Source: Cordylochernes scorpioides
Taxonomy: Eukaryota > Arthropoda > Arachnida > Pseudoscorpiones > Chernetidae
NCBI GenBank assembly: GCA_030710605.1
Contig: CP092876.1
Location: forward strand, 63,612,115-63,676,114
Reading direction: 5' to 3'
DNA: 64,000 bases
Shown: positions 23,475-34,639 of the stretch, piece after piece
How the letters are laid out: each line of letters starts with the position of its first letter
Numbering within the stretch: the first letter of the stretch is position 1
The notes under the pieces: model-generated
What the model was told of the DNA's origin: nothing
What the model saw: the letters and a program-made list of their open reading frames with translations, nothing else
The model's database searches: none
Made by a program: the position numbers and the translations under genes

Positions 23475-24635
23475 ATGTTAATCCAATATATGACTTATTT
23501 ATTTAAAAATATATGTATATATACAGTGTGTAAATTCAATGTCTATATGTGTGATTCGCGATTTCTACACTCATATCGTTGTGAGAGTAGTAACGTTATT
23601 TTTAGAGTAGTTATTTATGATCTCATAGTTGGAAGAAATCCAAGAATTCAGGTTTCTATCTAAAGCTTTCTGTAGATTACAAGGCAGTCAGAGATTTATT
23701 TATCTCTTTTCTGTTTAGATATAATCATGCACACACATATTCCCTTTAAAATATCTAAAAATAGCATGAATAATGAATAAGACATACAAAAATACATTAA
23801 ACATTATAAAATTGAAAAAAATATTAATGGGCTCTAATCAACATCAAATATTGATTAATATTTTTAATCGAAATAGCCTTCTACTATATTATAAAATGAA
23901 TCAATTAAATATATGAAAATGGAAACACTGTCATCGTGAGTAAGCAAGTGGGATGAAATATGAAATGAAGAAAAATATGAAAGACTACTCTTTTGGTAGA
24001 ATCGATTTTATTATGGAAAATTAGAAGAGGGATGTGTACATATGTGGCAACTCTTTTCATACACTTATTAATAAATGTTATAATAATATTTCTTGAAGTT
24101 TCACAATTCTTTGATAAATTTATAAAGACACCTGTAGTTGTAGATAAATATGTGTTGTATAGGAGATATATACTTTCTATATATGAAATTAAATTATCTG
24201 AGCCTTGAGGTGTGGTGAGATAACAAAGACACTCTGAAAATCATTATTTCCATTTTAGGAATGACAAATTATATTTTTCTAATCGTCAAAGATATTGATT
24301 TATTTTATAGCCAGAGATTCTTATCAATATCAAATATATCGTATTATTTTATGGAAACATATATATTAAACCTATTTTTTAAATATTATTTCTAGAAATG
24401 AGTTTAAAAGATAAATAAACGAGAATGCTATTAAATCAAGTATGTATATATACAAATATTTTGAAATATTTGTATCTAATTTTATTCAATTTTGACATGA
24501 ATTTGTGGAAGAGAGAGAAAGAGAAGCAAGAAAAATTAAGAACAAAAATGATATGAATACAAAAGATAACAAAGCGTAAATAAATGGAATTTGTTGAAAT
24601 TTGAGGAAAATAAAGATTTTTCCTTTGGCTGAGAG
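23475..24635. other. AT-rich spacer
   Basis: Short frames at 23475 and 23993 (plus) show no recognisable motif. Confidence 0.4.
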
Positions 24636-24639
24636 AGAA

Positions 24640-25030
24640 CCCTATATTTTTCAACAATAAATCAGAAGGTCGGTAAGACAACGTCCATTTTGGCTCCAAA
24701 ATAAAAAGGCCGCGACCATTACCTCTGGCTAGGTGGATTTTGTCCAGCAAGGCGGTCGTGGAGAAGAGACAAATGGAACAGGTGGGGAGGACATTTATAC
24801 AGTGGCAGCCATTAGGTGCACCTCCCGTAATTGGCCATAAGTCTAGGCCCATAACACCTCAGCCACATGGGACCAAGGCGCCGCAATTAGCTCATCTATA
24901 ACGTCACCCTTCCCCATTACGTCTCTTCACTTCATTAAAATGTCGCCACACGTCACCCAGGCTGACATCTACCTCAGTATCCTTTCCTATTACCCTCGTA
25001 GACGGGAATAACATCAATATCTGGAGTCCC
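24640..25030. promoter_or_regulatory. GC-richer repeat-free island
   Basis: It contains ccaattacgggagg-like, gcaattagctc, cccattacgtc and cacgtcacccag (read on either strand), typical of regulatory DNA. A 138-codon minus-strand frame (24436-24852), the longest after the 43 kb transposase, starts inside it but runs out into AT-rich DNA as a hydrophobic low-complexity tail. I see no family resemblance and regard the frame as probably noncoding. Confidence 0.3.
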
Positions 25031-25267
25031 ATTACTTCCTGAATCTATATTAGTTGTAATATTTAATACAGATATATATGTTAAACCATTCAACATCACT
25101 CTAAGAGGGTAACCTTCTTAACAAACACAAATAACAATAATTAAATCTTTTAATTGTATCAAAATGGTCAATTTTAATCGAGAGAAAATATTAAAATAAT
25201 TAGTTGAATTCGTTTTATAATTATTTATAATAAAATAATTGATTATCTTTTCAAAATTATTACCATT

Positions 25268-25700
25268 ATTCTATATACAGTTACGAGCGTCATTCTTAAT
25301 CAGTCATCTCTGTCACCGTTTGCTTTTTTTTTGGAATGGCGCCCTCCTATTGGTTGGCTACGGTCACGCCACCTTTGCCCCCCCCCCCCCCCATCATGCC
25401 CCCCCACCCCACTCGCCATTTCGTCTTTGTAACTATTGTGTTGGAGCGGGTCGCTCCCTAAATAAATATAAATGCATATATTAGATAATAACCAAATGGA
25501 ATCCTCTCTTTCTTTTTCCCAGTAAGAGATGCCTACGGAAGCCAACAGTACATAGATAGATAAAGCACATAGGCTATAGTTATTAACTAACATATGCAAT
25601 TAATTAAGGCGCCAATTTATAATTGTAACAAATAGTATTTGAATCAAAACATTCAATCGGGGGTAAAACACGGGCGTTGCCCGGGTCATTCGGCTAGTAT
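25268..25700 (-). mobile_element. CCCGGG-hairpin SINE-like element (SINE-2), reversed
   Basis: On the minus strand it starts tagccgaatgacccgggcaacgcccg. It continues with tttgaatc...aaatactatttgttacaatt, ataaattggcgcc and a tRNA-like fragment (actatagcctatg), and ends near tatatagaat. It matches the copy starting at 62109. It includes a 15-bp C run at 25379-25393. Confidence 0.65.
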
Positions 25701-25916
25701 TTACATAACTAAGAGAATCAACGAGAGGGCGAGCTTATAAACCTTACAAATGTGGCTAGCACAATTCCTTCTTCTGCAAACTGGGGGAGTTCCATTACCT
25801 TAAAGAATGTGCGTAATTAGTGTTTAATTAAGCAAAATAAATAAGTATGTATCAGTGGTATGATATCCATATAAACATAGATAAGATTAGGTATTGATAT
25901 ATGTAATTCCTCTCAG

Positions 25917-26136
25917 TAGAAAGATTAGCGATCACCAGTATAAGGAATATATGGAAAGCGTTTTGAGTAAAATTAATCAGGCCTCCAGGGAAAAATGTCC
26001 TTTCAAACATTTTTATTATTCTCTAGCTTTCGGGCACAGACGTATGAGCACGTGTCTATTAAAATATCTTTTGAGATTAGGAGTTTTGAATGCTATTCGT
26101 GAAAATGGAAAATACTCCTTCAAAAAAATAAAATAA
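25917..26136 (+). CDS. Candidate 3' terminal exon, unknown protein
   Basis: A frame of 72 codons ends with TAA at 26134-26136. It is preceded by an acceptor-like tract (gtaattcctctcag, AG at 25915-25916). Translation begins RKISDHQYKEYMESVLSKIN and later has HRRMSTCLLKYLLRLGVL, with well mixed charged and hydrophobic residues. The last 35 residues look like a small helical domain ending in a basic tail. An aataaa overlaps the stop region. The exon would start with one base completing a codon. I recognise no family and see no partner exon in the window, so it may be the end of a long-intron gene or a chance frame. Confidence 0.35.
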
Positions 26137-26139
26137 AAC

Positions 26140-27140
26140 ATGATCAGATCGTGAGAGCAAAGGAAGAGCCATTGACTATTCCATCTCCAATATTTTTTAT
26201 TTCTACTCTCTCTAGATAATCATATGAGACTATTTTTATTAGAAAAATAAAAGAAAGATGCGAAGTTCCGTGTTTAAATGTATTTTTTGCAAGCTTATTA
26301 ATAGCTGTATTTCTGTCTCTTTGTATATTCCTACTATAACTTCCATTCATTTGTTAATCAGAAGTCACAAGTAACATTTGTACATTGATTTGTACATTTG
26401 AATACTGATTGTAAAAACTTGAATTAAATTATTATTAATTCATTTAAAAAATATCACGATTATTTCATATACATAGGCAACGTTTACTACTATCCTTGCT
26501 GCAATGGAAAATATTGATATTTATTGACATATTCTTAAAATATTTAATATTTAATATTACACATCTATGTTCAAGAATGAAGCTATATTTATATGTTATT
26601 CCATTTAAATTATTCTACAGCAATTTGCCATTGTCCATGTTTATAAAAGTCTTTCGATCCTCTATACAAGGACTCCATATTTCTATTCATATTTAACAGA
26701 TAGATTTGGGTTTCACCCGAATAATGGACTTGTTATCCCCCAAAGCCTTGTTAGCTTCTCCGACATCGCCATTAAGTCTGTCTTTGTTCCCCTTTCTACC
26801 GTGGAATAGAGGCATCCATTATTTCTATTCAAATTAGAGGAACCTTTCTATTTGCCTTGTTGGTTTACGTTGTTTATTTCTCCAAGACTACCTATTTTAT
26901 ATACGCTCATATAAATGGATTTAATATTAATATTAGAGGAATATATATCATGTTTGAAATATACCTTACATACATTTGCAATTAGGCATATATTCTAAAT
27001 ATAATAAAAATATTCCTAAAATTATTATTGTAGAATTCTAGATAGGGTTTTAATTTATTTACGATAATTGATTTTTGTTTTTCACATTAGTCCGTAAATA
27101 AATGTATTCATTGATTTTACTGAGAAAACGAGAAAAATGG
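26140..27140. other. Spacer with a GC-richer patch
   Basis: The patch at 26700-26885 (ttatcccccaaagccttgtt, gacatcgccattaag) is repeat-free. It has only short frames and may be regulatory. Confidence 0.3.
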
Positions 27141-27172
27141 TTAATCACACGTTATTTATTAAATAAGGACAG

Positions 27173-27310
27173 TTGGGTGGAGCGTGTTTATTGTTGGATA
27201 AATTACAAGTAATGATCATCCACAGGATGAAAGAGAAAACTCTGTTTAATTTCCTCCAGTCAATAGACGAGCAATATGTGCTCGAAATCTCGAGGTTTAT
27301 CAACCAATAA
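27173..27310 (+). CDS. Candidate short terminal exon
   Basis: After an acceptor-like AG at 27171-27172 (aaataaggacag) a 45-codon frame runs to TAA at 27308-27310. The product LGGACLLLDKLQ, then MKEKTLFNFLQSIDEQYVLE, is amphipathic and protein-like. Its 5' boundary is set by an in-frame stop just before the AG. A minus-strand frame (27145-27330) covers the same bases. It is short, so chance cannot be excluded. Confidence 0.22.
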   Translation: MGGACLLLDKLQVMIIHRMKEKTLFNFLQSIDEQYVLEISRFINQ

Positions 27311-27499
27311 GAGACAACTCCAACCAACAACCCCCTACTGTCTTCAAAGTCTTCAAATCTTCATCGATATTTTTCAATGCACAAAAATAACTTCTTAATG
27401 ATATATTCAGATGGAACTTCGTAAAATATAGTTTATAAGGCTTACCATATGTTTTTAACTAAACAATAATTCTCACAATGAGTTTTTTTAAACTTTGAA

Positions 27500-27690
27500 T
27501 TGCAAGCTTTCAAGTGATAATCGCTCTTCAACTGGCTTACTTAAAACATCGACTATTTCTTACAAGATATATTTACAAAAGCGATTATTGCTTTAAAACT
27601 TGCATTTTTAAATAAAAATAAACTAATGGTAAGAAAAGTATTGTAGTTTTGAAACTCTTTTCACAATTTAACCTTGAATCATGAATGAGG
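27500..27690 (+). mobile_element. MITE-5 copy (shared with 47.9 kb)
   Basis: The blocks gctttcaagtgataatcgctcttcaactggctta and ttttcacaatttaaccttgaatcatga recur in order at 47895-48055. Part of the right block recurs inverted at 33245-33290. Confidence 0.6.
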
Positions 27691-27789
27691 ATTTATGCCA
27701 TAAGTGTTTGAAAGAAATATATATGTAATGTTATATATTCTCTATTTTATTCTTTTTTATTTTTTAAATATAATTATTTTTTAGACAAA

Positions 27790-28026
27790 GTTTTTTTTTT
27801 TCTTTTTTCAGATTTTTTGGCACCTCAGTGGCTCCCGTTTATTGTTCTAATCTAACCCCACCAGTGAATACAAGCAATCAAATCTCTGGAACATTCAAAG
27901 TGTGTAATGGCAGAATTTCTTTCTACGTGTATATAAAGCAATAATTTCACTAAGAATAAAAGGCAGTCGCTAACTATCCACCGTGATTATAATAGCCAGT
28001 ATTTTCCTCTGTGTGTACTAGGAAAT
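27790..28026 (+). mobile_element. tRNA-like SINE-1, old copy
   Basis: Diverged but collinear with the 48.9 kb copy: ctaaccccaccagtgaatac, ggcagtcgctaactatccac and gtgtactagg. The promoter head is missing. Confidence 0.7.
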
Positions 28027-28029
28027 AAT

Positions 28030-29140
28030 ATCATAATAGTATTATTTTGTAACGCAGTAGGTGTTTTGTGGTATAATACGAAATATGTGAGAGTTGGAAA
28101 GATATTTGATAAAATTTTGACAAAATTATATTATCGATGAATCATTTTCACTTTTTATATAGAGATTGAATGTACATAATTATTCCTCACATCAACCAAA
28201 AAAAACTTTATTTACTCAACTCCCTCAACTTTTAGAAAGTAAATTTAGCTATATTTGTTTGATATGGAGAGCATATTGTTTCATAAAATCATATTAAGGA
28301 AAATATTTTTGGTTTGTAATATCTCTTATGAATTTTATGTTTATTTTTTGCACAGCCGATAATATTCTTTCTGAATAAAAAACTATCCACAAAATAATTT
28401 TGTAATTAATGAAACTTGAATCGACACACACGAGAAATACAAATGTTTAGTTCGAGTGCAGCATTGTGCAAAATGTAATTAAAGGAAGAGCTGCAGAAGA
28501 GAATCCCATGAAAGACTAGCAAAATCTAATCTTGCCTGGAATTTATATTTTATGAGAGACACTACCAAGTCAGAAGGAGACTTCCAACCGAAGAAGATTC
28601 TCTATTAAAAGGCTACCTCCAGGAGAGACCATGACATTTAGTGATGGAATACACTATTTTATTTAATCGAAGAATAACACGATAGGTTAAATATGTTATT
28701 TCTAACATTCTGTGAAATAAATGTGTAAATACAACAGCTGGTTCTGACTATCAGCCAAGTTGATTGACACCATTCTGGATGGTCTCTACGTTATAGTAAT
28801 TTTTATATCTTTTGACTAATGACCGCATGGATAGACAATATTGGATTCAATATTATCTATATATTAGAATCAATTTATGTGTATGAAGGCATTTGGAAGC
28901 TCTTAATTTTACTTTCAACGAGAAGTATTTCTAGGTAGAGATCAATTCCTTGAGCAAACACTTTCATAAATCAATTCATAGGATAAATGCTGTTCATGTT
29001 TTCAGACACGAGAGTATCTAAGGTATCAAAGGCTTGAGAGTCCCAACTCATTCCTTCACCAATGGCACTTGAGGTGTCAGTGTGTTCATAACACAATATA
29101 ATATATTAATAGATAGATAGTACTTAAAATTGATTTCACA
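28030..29140. other. Spacer
   Basis: A moderately GC-rich patch lies at 28440-28650. No gene or repeat family was recognised. Confidence 0.35.
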
Positions 29141-29147
29141 ATTCATA

Positions 29148-29310
29148 TTAAGAAGAATAATTTACTTATTGAGATTGATAAAAATTGCTATAATATTCAT
29201 ATTAGATAAAATATACAATGTGTGTGTTAACAATATAATTATTAAAATAAAGAAACGTAGTGATAACCTTTTATAATTTAATTTGATGTACTCTATAAGT
29301 GTGTGTATAT
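29148..29310 (+). repeat. Dispersed repeat R4, plus copy
   Basis: Matches the reverse complement of 34145-34322 over about 165 bp, including aaaattgctataat, atacaatgtgtgtg and gtgataaccttttataattt. Confidence 0.8.
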
Positions 29311-29822
29311 TTAAATATATATGATTTTAATATTTGAATTTGGAATGTGGATAGGAATGGTGCGCCCCGTCTATTTTGGCAACAACGTCTCGAGATTAAA
29401 CCCAAAATTATGCACTTTTTTGCTTCAATAGTTCCTATCTCTTGTACAGTTCTACATCAACAATGAGTAAAGATCAGTAAATGGTTCGATGACGTCGTTT
29501 AAGTTTAAAAGTCCAAGAGGTACATAGGCATAAGGTGTATTAATAGTAAAAATGAGTCTCTAACTACCTACCAAGTTTATTATATCCTTTATATAAAGTG
29601 TAATTGGAATAAACAAGAAAATATAAGATATAATAAATATATTTTCGAATAAAGTATAGGAAAAATGTCTCTATTTTCTTTCTAATATTGAAGGCTTGGA
29701 TGGAGAAAGCCGGACGTCCACTTGTTGATTGATTTACGCCCAGGGGCTGTTGCTGGCCCTTGTTTATGGCAGCCTCTGATTTACTCGAGTGTGCTTAGGG
29801 AGCTCTAAAATAAAACAAGGAT

Positions 29823-30073
29823 TTATTGAGAGGAATTTGGAGGATTTTGCAAATCTCTACAATTTGTTTCACCTTCAGGATCACAAGAAATGTCATCAAT
29901 ATATTTCGACCTAAGGAGTCTCGGGGATTTTCTAACTGTTACGAATGGCCAAACTTTTTCCGTCAATTGTTTTTCTCGTCGAATTCTTTGTTTCTTGCCT
30001 CGGGCCTTGGTGAACAAAAGTTCTTTTTCCAGGCCTCCATTTATATCTCGTGTCCTGCCTCTTTGTCCGATAG
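29823..30073 (-). CDS. Candidate terminal exon of an unknown basic protein
   Basis: On the minus strand a strong acceptor (ggtctttttcctag, AG at 30074-30075) is followed by an open frame of 82 codons ending in TAA at 29823-29825. The stop overlaps an AATAAA. The exon starts with two bases completing a codon. The product is basic and hydrophilic: GGLEKELLFTKARGKKQRI, a lysine/arginine cluster like a nuclear localisation signal, then VRKSPRLLRSKYIDDISCD. The region is GC-richer than the flanks and contains no repeat family. A plus-strand frame over the same bases is shorter. I do not recognise the family. Taken together this is the best host-gene candidate in the window, still unproven. Confidence 0.4.
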
Positions 30074-30079
30074 CTAGGA

Positions 30080-30680
30080 AAAAGACCTACTACAATGTTT
30101 ATTAAAGTCTTCTATAAACAAAGGAACATTGAGTTTTTAATTAATCCACCGAGTGAGCATATATTAATAAGAAAAAAAAATAATATTTATGTTTATATAG
30201 ATCATCGCTATATATTCCGTCGAGTGTGTGATTGGTTAGTGTCCTAGATATGATTGTTCATGGGAATATTAATCTTAATAAATGAGATGTATATAAGACA
30301 TATTTACATATTATAATAGTACACAGCTCTCTCTCTCTCTAAATATCTGTTATGAATATAACGTTTCGTTGTTGAAATGATAGAGAATGGTAGAAACAGT
30401 CGTGAAAATAGGAAAGATAATTATTTACTTATCAAGTAGTTTTATTTCCAATTAATTGAAGAAAATTATATATTAAATATTTATTACAGTTATATAGAAT
30501 TTATAAAATAATTCCTATATTAGGGAATTAAAAAAATAGATAGGTTAACTATACATATCTACAACAATATTCAAAGTGGTATATTCTAAAACTATGGTCG
30601 AAAAAAATGTAGAACAGACAATGAATGGAAATAAAATATATGTTTTAAAAAATAAAATATTTGCAATTCAGATTATATAT
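30080..30680. other. AT-rich spacer
   Basis: No supported feature apart from short (CT)n and (TA)n tracts. Confidence 0.4.
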
Positions 30681-30689
30681 ATATATATG

Positions 30690-31290
30690 TAATAAGTTGA
30701 AGTCTGGTACCCTCTTGTAGAATCCTGTCTATTAACTTTGTGATGATAAAGTGTTGACCGAGAGGAACAGTCAGGATGTGGTGAGTTTTCCAGTACCTCT
30801 CTGCACCTTGTAAGTCCTTTAAAAGTTCTCACAGAGTACAGGCAGTCGTGGTCGAGGCAGAGTGGAAAGCTTGGGAATGTCCACACAAAAAAACGAAGAC
30901 ACAGTTGCACTAAGAAAGTTCCGTTAACAGATAAAAGTTGAGCTAAGAGCGAAATATGGAGAGATAGAAGATTTCTTACTGACTACATGGTGGATGAGGA
31001 GGACCTTGGTGACAACCGACGTGGGCTTGCGCTGAGGTGAACTAACTGTCAAGTGACTGTAAAGTGACTGTATTTATAGGTTAAGACGGGGGGCCTTATG
31101 CGACAGGGGCCTTTTCTGAGAAAGGGGGCTTTGCGTGTCACCAGATGTGAGAGGGGGCTTTGCATGTCACCAGATGTGAGAGGGGGCTTTGCATTCCACC
31201 AGATGTCAAGAGTGTGGGTGGTCTGGCCCATTTTTAGACCTTGTTGTGGGAATTCTAAATCTATCTCGATTTTGACGTTATGACTTCTAT
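30690..31290 (-). promoter_or_regulatory. LTR-like promoter region on the minus strand
   Basis: Read on the minus strand, three tandem 29-bp units at about 31228-31116 (cacatctggtgacatgcaaa, gccccctct) precede a TATA box (cctataaatacag, about 31080-31068). About 30 bp later come agtcacttgacagttagttc and a GC-moderate leader with no repeats. The layout (enhancer-like repeats, TATA box, leader) is that of an LTR U3-R region or a strong Pol II promoter. No second LTR copy or gag start was found. Confidence 0.4.
31116..31212. repeat. 29-bp tandem repeat, about three units
   Basis: ccagatgtgagagggggctt recurs at 31141, 31170 and (diverged) 31199, giving a 29-bp period. Confidence 0.85.
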
Positions 31291-31544
31291 CTCTTGCTTA
31301 GCTCAACTCTTAATCTATTACAGATTTTTATTTATTTATCCTGTTTGTACAAATTGCATTACATATGATGATGTAAAGACACATGTCAATAATGCGTATA
31401 ATCATTTACAGATGTGTTTCTATTATACAACATTAAAATCATGTCATAAGTTATATACAATATGGGTTTGTTGGCTTAAATTACCATATATATATATAGT
31501 TTACACACCTTGATGTTTGTATGGTATCCATTTTATTCGCCTTC

Positions 31545-31652
31545 TGATTGGCTGATTAAGGTCACATGACAGTAAACTGATTGGCTTTGATTGGTTTTTC
31601 ACTGTTACCTTATCTTAATTGGCTAATCAACATTGAGATAATCAGCCAATCA
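31545..31652. promoter_or_regulatory. Cluster of five CCAAT boxes
   Basis: ATTGG at 31547, 31580, 31590 and 31618, and CCAAT at 31646, in about 105 bp. The outer ones are part of an inverted repeat (ttggctgatta / taatcagccaa). This is typical of NF-Y-bound promoters. Actual use is inference. Confidence 0.4.
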
Positions 31653-32084
31653 CCAAGCAATTTTTCTTTAGCTCACCGAAATCATATCGTTATATAGTTC
31701 GCGGATTGATGTTGAAGAATATTTATATTTTTGGTAATATTCAAAATATTTGTATATTATGTTGTCATTCGATTTATGTACCTCTTGAAACATATATATT
31801 CATCAAATATTTTTATATTAGGCTTATTTATTATTTGTATCATAGTGATCTGACGTTTTATATTATTCTAAAAATAAAATTCGAACGACGTACAAATAGT
31901 TTGATTATATTTATTCGACACATTTAATTATCTCTAGTGAAAATTTCCTACGCTTATGCAACGAGTTAAAGATCTAAAGTGTTTAAGGAAAACTCGAATA
32001 AGGCTTAGCACTGGCTGTCGTTCTATACCTTTTCCACGAAATGGCTATATATATATGATATTCATTCATGAAAAAACCTGAGGA

Positions 32085-32222
32085 TGCGAAAGGTATTTGA
32101 TGTCGCCGGTCTTCTGTTTATTTTTTTTAGGAGACCGAGAAAGTTTTGCTTACACTTGGTATTCTCGTGTATCTCTCGAAAAGGATCGCTGTGTATCAAA
32201 TATCTTTCAGAGTTATTGTATG
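32085..32222 (+). mobile_element. MITE-1 copy 5, ends lost
   Basis: aaggtatttgatgtcgccgg, the ggagaccgag block, ctcgtgtatctc and atatctttcagagttattgt match the family interior. Confidence 0.7.
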
Positions 32223-32363
32223 GCTCTCGATAAACAAGGCGTGTTTATTAATTTACAGGACTTTTTTAAGATCCTAGATAATCACTGGAAGAATCAAGTT
32301 TCAATTATTGGTAAAGGTGAAATTACTTATTAAAATCGGATATGATATATATGATTTGTTGAA

Positions 32364-32553
32364 ATTTTACACAAATAAATTTACTGGCAATGCGTTTCTT
32401 TTAAATATCATCAAATATTATCTCTACAGACCTTACTGCAATGATATGAGTTATCTCATTCAATAATGAATATCATTGTAGTAAGGTCTGTAGAGATAAT
32501 ATTTGATGATATTTAAAAGAAACGCATTGCCAGTAAATTTATTTGTGTAAAAT
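32364..32553. mobile_element. 190-bp near-perfect palindromic foldback
   Basis: Arms 32364-32446 and 32471-32553 (83 bp each) are inverted copies with about one mismatch around a 24-bp loop. Most of one arm recurs at 51605-51692, so this is a dispersed element. Confidence 0.9.
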
Positions 32554-32559
32554 ATTAAC

Positions 32560-33560
32560 GATAGATGGCAATAAAATTTAATTTACTAATATATGATTTG
32601 TATTTTACATGAATTATCATATAACAAAATATAAATATCTTAATACAACGTTTAATATCTCATTATTCCTTACAATTATCTCTCTTTCCATTTCGATCTC
32701 TATAACATCAATGCTGGTAAGCCTATATCATAAAATTGAGTAAGCTTAAATGTGTGTGTGGATACTGAACTAAAACGCATTCAAAGCGTTTGTAGAGCTA
32801 AATTACACGATACAATAATGCCTCCCATTCCTATCAAACATAATAGATAACATTTTGAGTAAAAAAGCTCTATTTTCAATTTCCACTTGCAATTCTACGA
32901 TCGGCTGATTGTATTTTCGCTTCGATTCGATCGTTCGTCTGTTCACGACTGGCTGAACTAGCTGGGGGCAAATAACTCCTCGCAGAGTAATTGATCCTTC
33001 CTTTTTATTGCCTCCTTCTCAGAAGAAATATATCGAGAATATAAACTTTATAAGTGTAAGGATATTTCCTTTCTAACACATATATATTTCAGGTTTCAGG
33101 ATAAAGTCAATGTAAGGATAATTCTTTCAATTTTGACAATAATTTTCTTTCGATTATTTTTTATTAAATCAGATTATCGATACAATTTTCTAGTGCAATG
33201 TGAAGTTATTTTAATAATAAAGCTTTCATAAAGCTTTTTCTCTTTGTAATCATGATTCAATATTCAAGGTGATATTGTGAAAAAGGTGTTTAAAATAACT
33301 GATTTATAACATAAGTAAAAAAAGGAAACGCATCGTGAGAAATATTTGTATTTTTATTTGTATTCACCTGCGCGTTCAATTGACATAAGTATTTAATAAA
33401 ATAATCTTATCCTCTTCAGTAAAAATAGACGCTAAAACTAAACGCTATTTTGAAATCTTTAATAGATGCCGTATAGTATTAGCGTAGAATGATGGAGAGG
33501 GTGACCTTCCCTAGAGGGAACTAGATAATGGAATTGGTTTGATAATCTAATATAATTAAA
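32560..33560. other. AT-rich spacer
   Basis: A patch at 32890-33020 is GC-richer (gattcgatcgttcgtc). A fragment of MITE-5 lies inverted at 33245-33290. No gene is supported. Confidence 0.4.
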
Positions 33561-33567
33561 CAATTCT

Positions 33568-33634
33568 ACAGGTTTCTGGATATGAGTTTCTTTTGAAAAA
33601 TGAAAATGACTGATCTCCAGAAACCTGTGGTATC
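33568..33634. repeat. Small inverted repeat
   Basis: tctacaggtttctgga and tccagaaacctgtggt face each other around a 36-bp loop. Confidence 0.7.
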
Positions 33635-34144
33635 GATTAATTAGGCCCAGAAGATTTAAATCTATTGAAAATCTAATAGAATGGCGAGGAAGCAGAAGAT
33701 AATAAAAGGTTAATATAATTGCTTAGAATAGGATGAAATGGTATTCCATGATGGTCGACTTCTGTAAGGAAGTTAATCATCATCATTATCATCATGATGG
33801 GATGATATGTAGGCCATCTCAAAGCCGTACTCTATATCTAAGTATAAAAGGTGAATAATTTTAATTATTAAAAGTTGTTTTGTAGACAAAATTAAGTAGG
33901 TGTTATAAACTATTATAAAAATCCTACTGTATATTACAGAAAAACCTGCCTTAGAGGTCACTTGCCTTGGGGGATTTCCTGTTTTAGGAGTCAAACTTTA
34001 GTTAGAACCGTTTGATCTTTCAATAAGGTCTAAATAATATAAAGCTTCTACAGGGCCTATATATATAGAATATTTTATATTTTAAGTGCTATATAGATTA
34101 TATTTGTATAAAATATATAATATATTTATATATAATAATTTTGT

Positions 34145-34322
34145 GTTTATTGTTACACATATATACACACACTTGTAGATTACTTCAAATTAAATTATAA
34201 AAGGTTATCACAACGATTCTTTATTTCAATAATTATATTGTTATCACACACATTGTATATTTCATTTGATCTAAATATAATAGCAATTTTTATCTCTCAA
34301 TAAAGTACATTATTCTTCTTAA
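34145..34322 (-). repeat. Dispersed repeat R4, minus copy
   Basis: Inverted copy of 29148-29310. It directly abuts SINE-1 at 34327. Confidence 0.8.
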
Positions 34323-34326
34323 AATG

Positions 34327-34628
34327 GGGAAGGTCGGTGGAAGGATGGTCTAAACCGTTGGTTTTCGAACACTACGACCCGGGTTCCCCTACCGCATTGG
34401 GCACTTTTTTCTAATTAAAAATGCTCCAATGGCCTCCGATTCTTGGAAAGGTCCTACCAAACAGCAAGTGTAACTAATCAAACGGGGCTCTGGCACATTT
34501 GTAAGTGCAAAGTCGAACTGATTTTTACAGGTGAAGACATGTGGTGTACTTATAGTAAAAGCAGTCGCCTACTTCTACCCACCATGATTATCATGACCTA
34601 TACCACGTGTACTAGGGATAATAAAAAA
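34327..34628 (+). mobile_element. tRNA-like SINE-1
   Basis: Head ggtcggtggaaggatggtct, promoter-like gacccgggttcccctaccg (B box damaged), then the body and the end gtactagggataataaaaaataaata. The open frame 34443-34631 is part of it. Confidence 0.85.
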
Positions 34629-34639
34629 TAAATAAAATA

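Noticed and set aside
24436..24852. 138-codon minus-strand frame
   Set aside because: No recognisable domain. Its C-terminal half is AT-driven low-complexity Phe/Ile/Lys text; kept only as part of a possible regulatory island.
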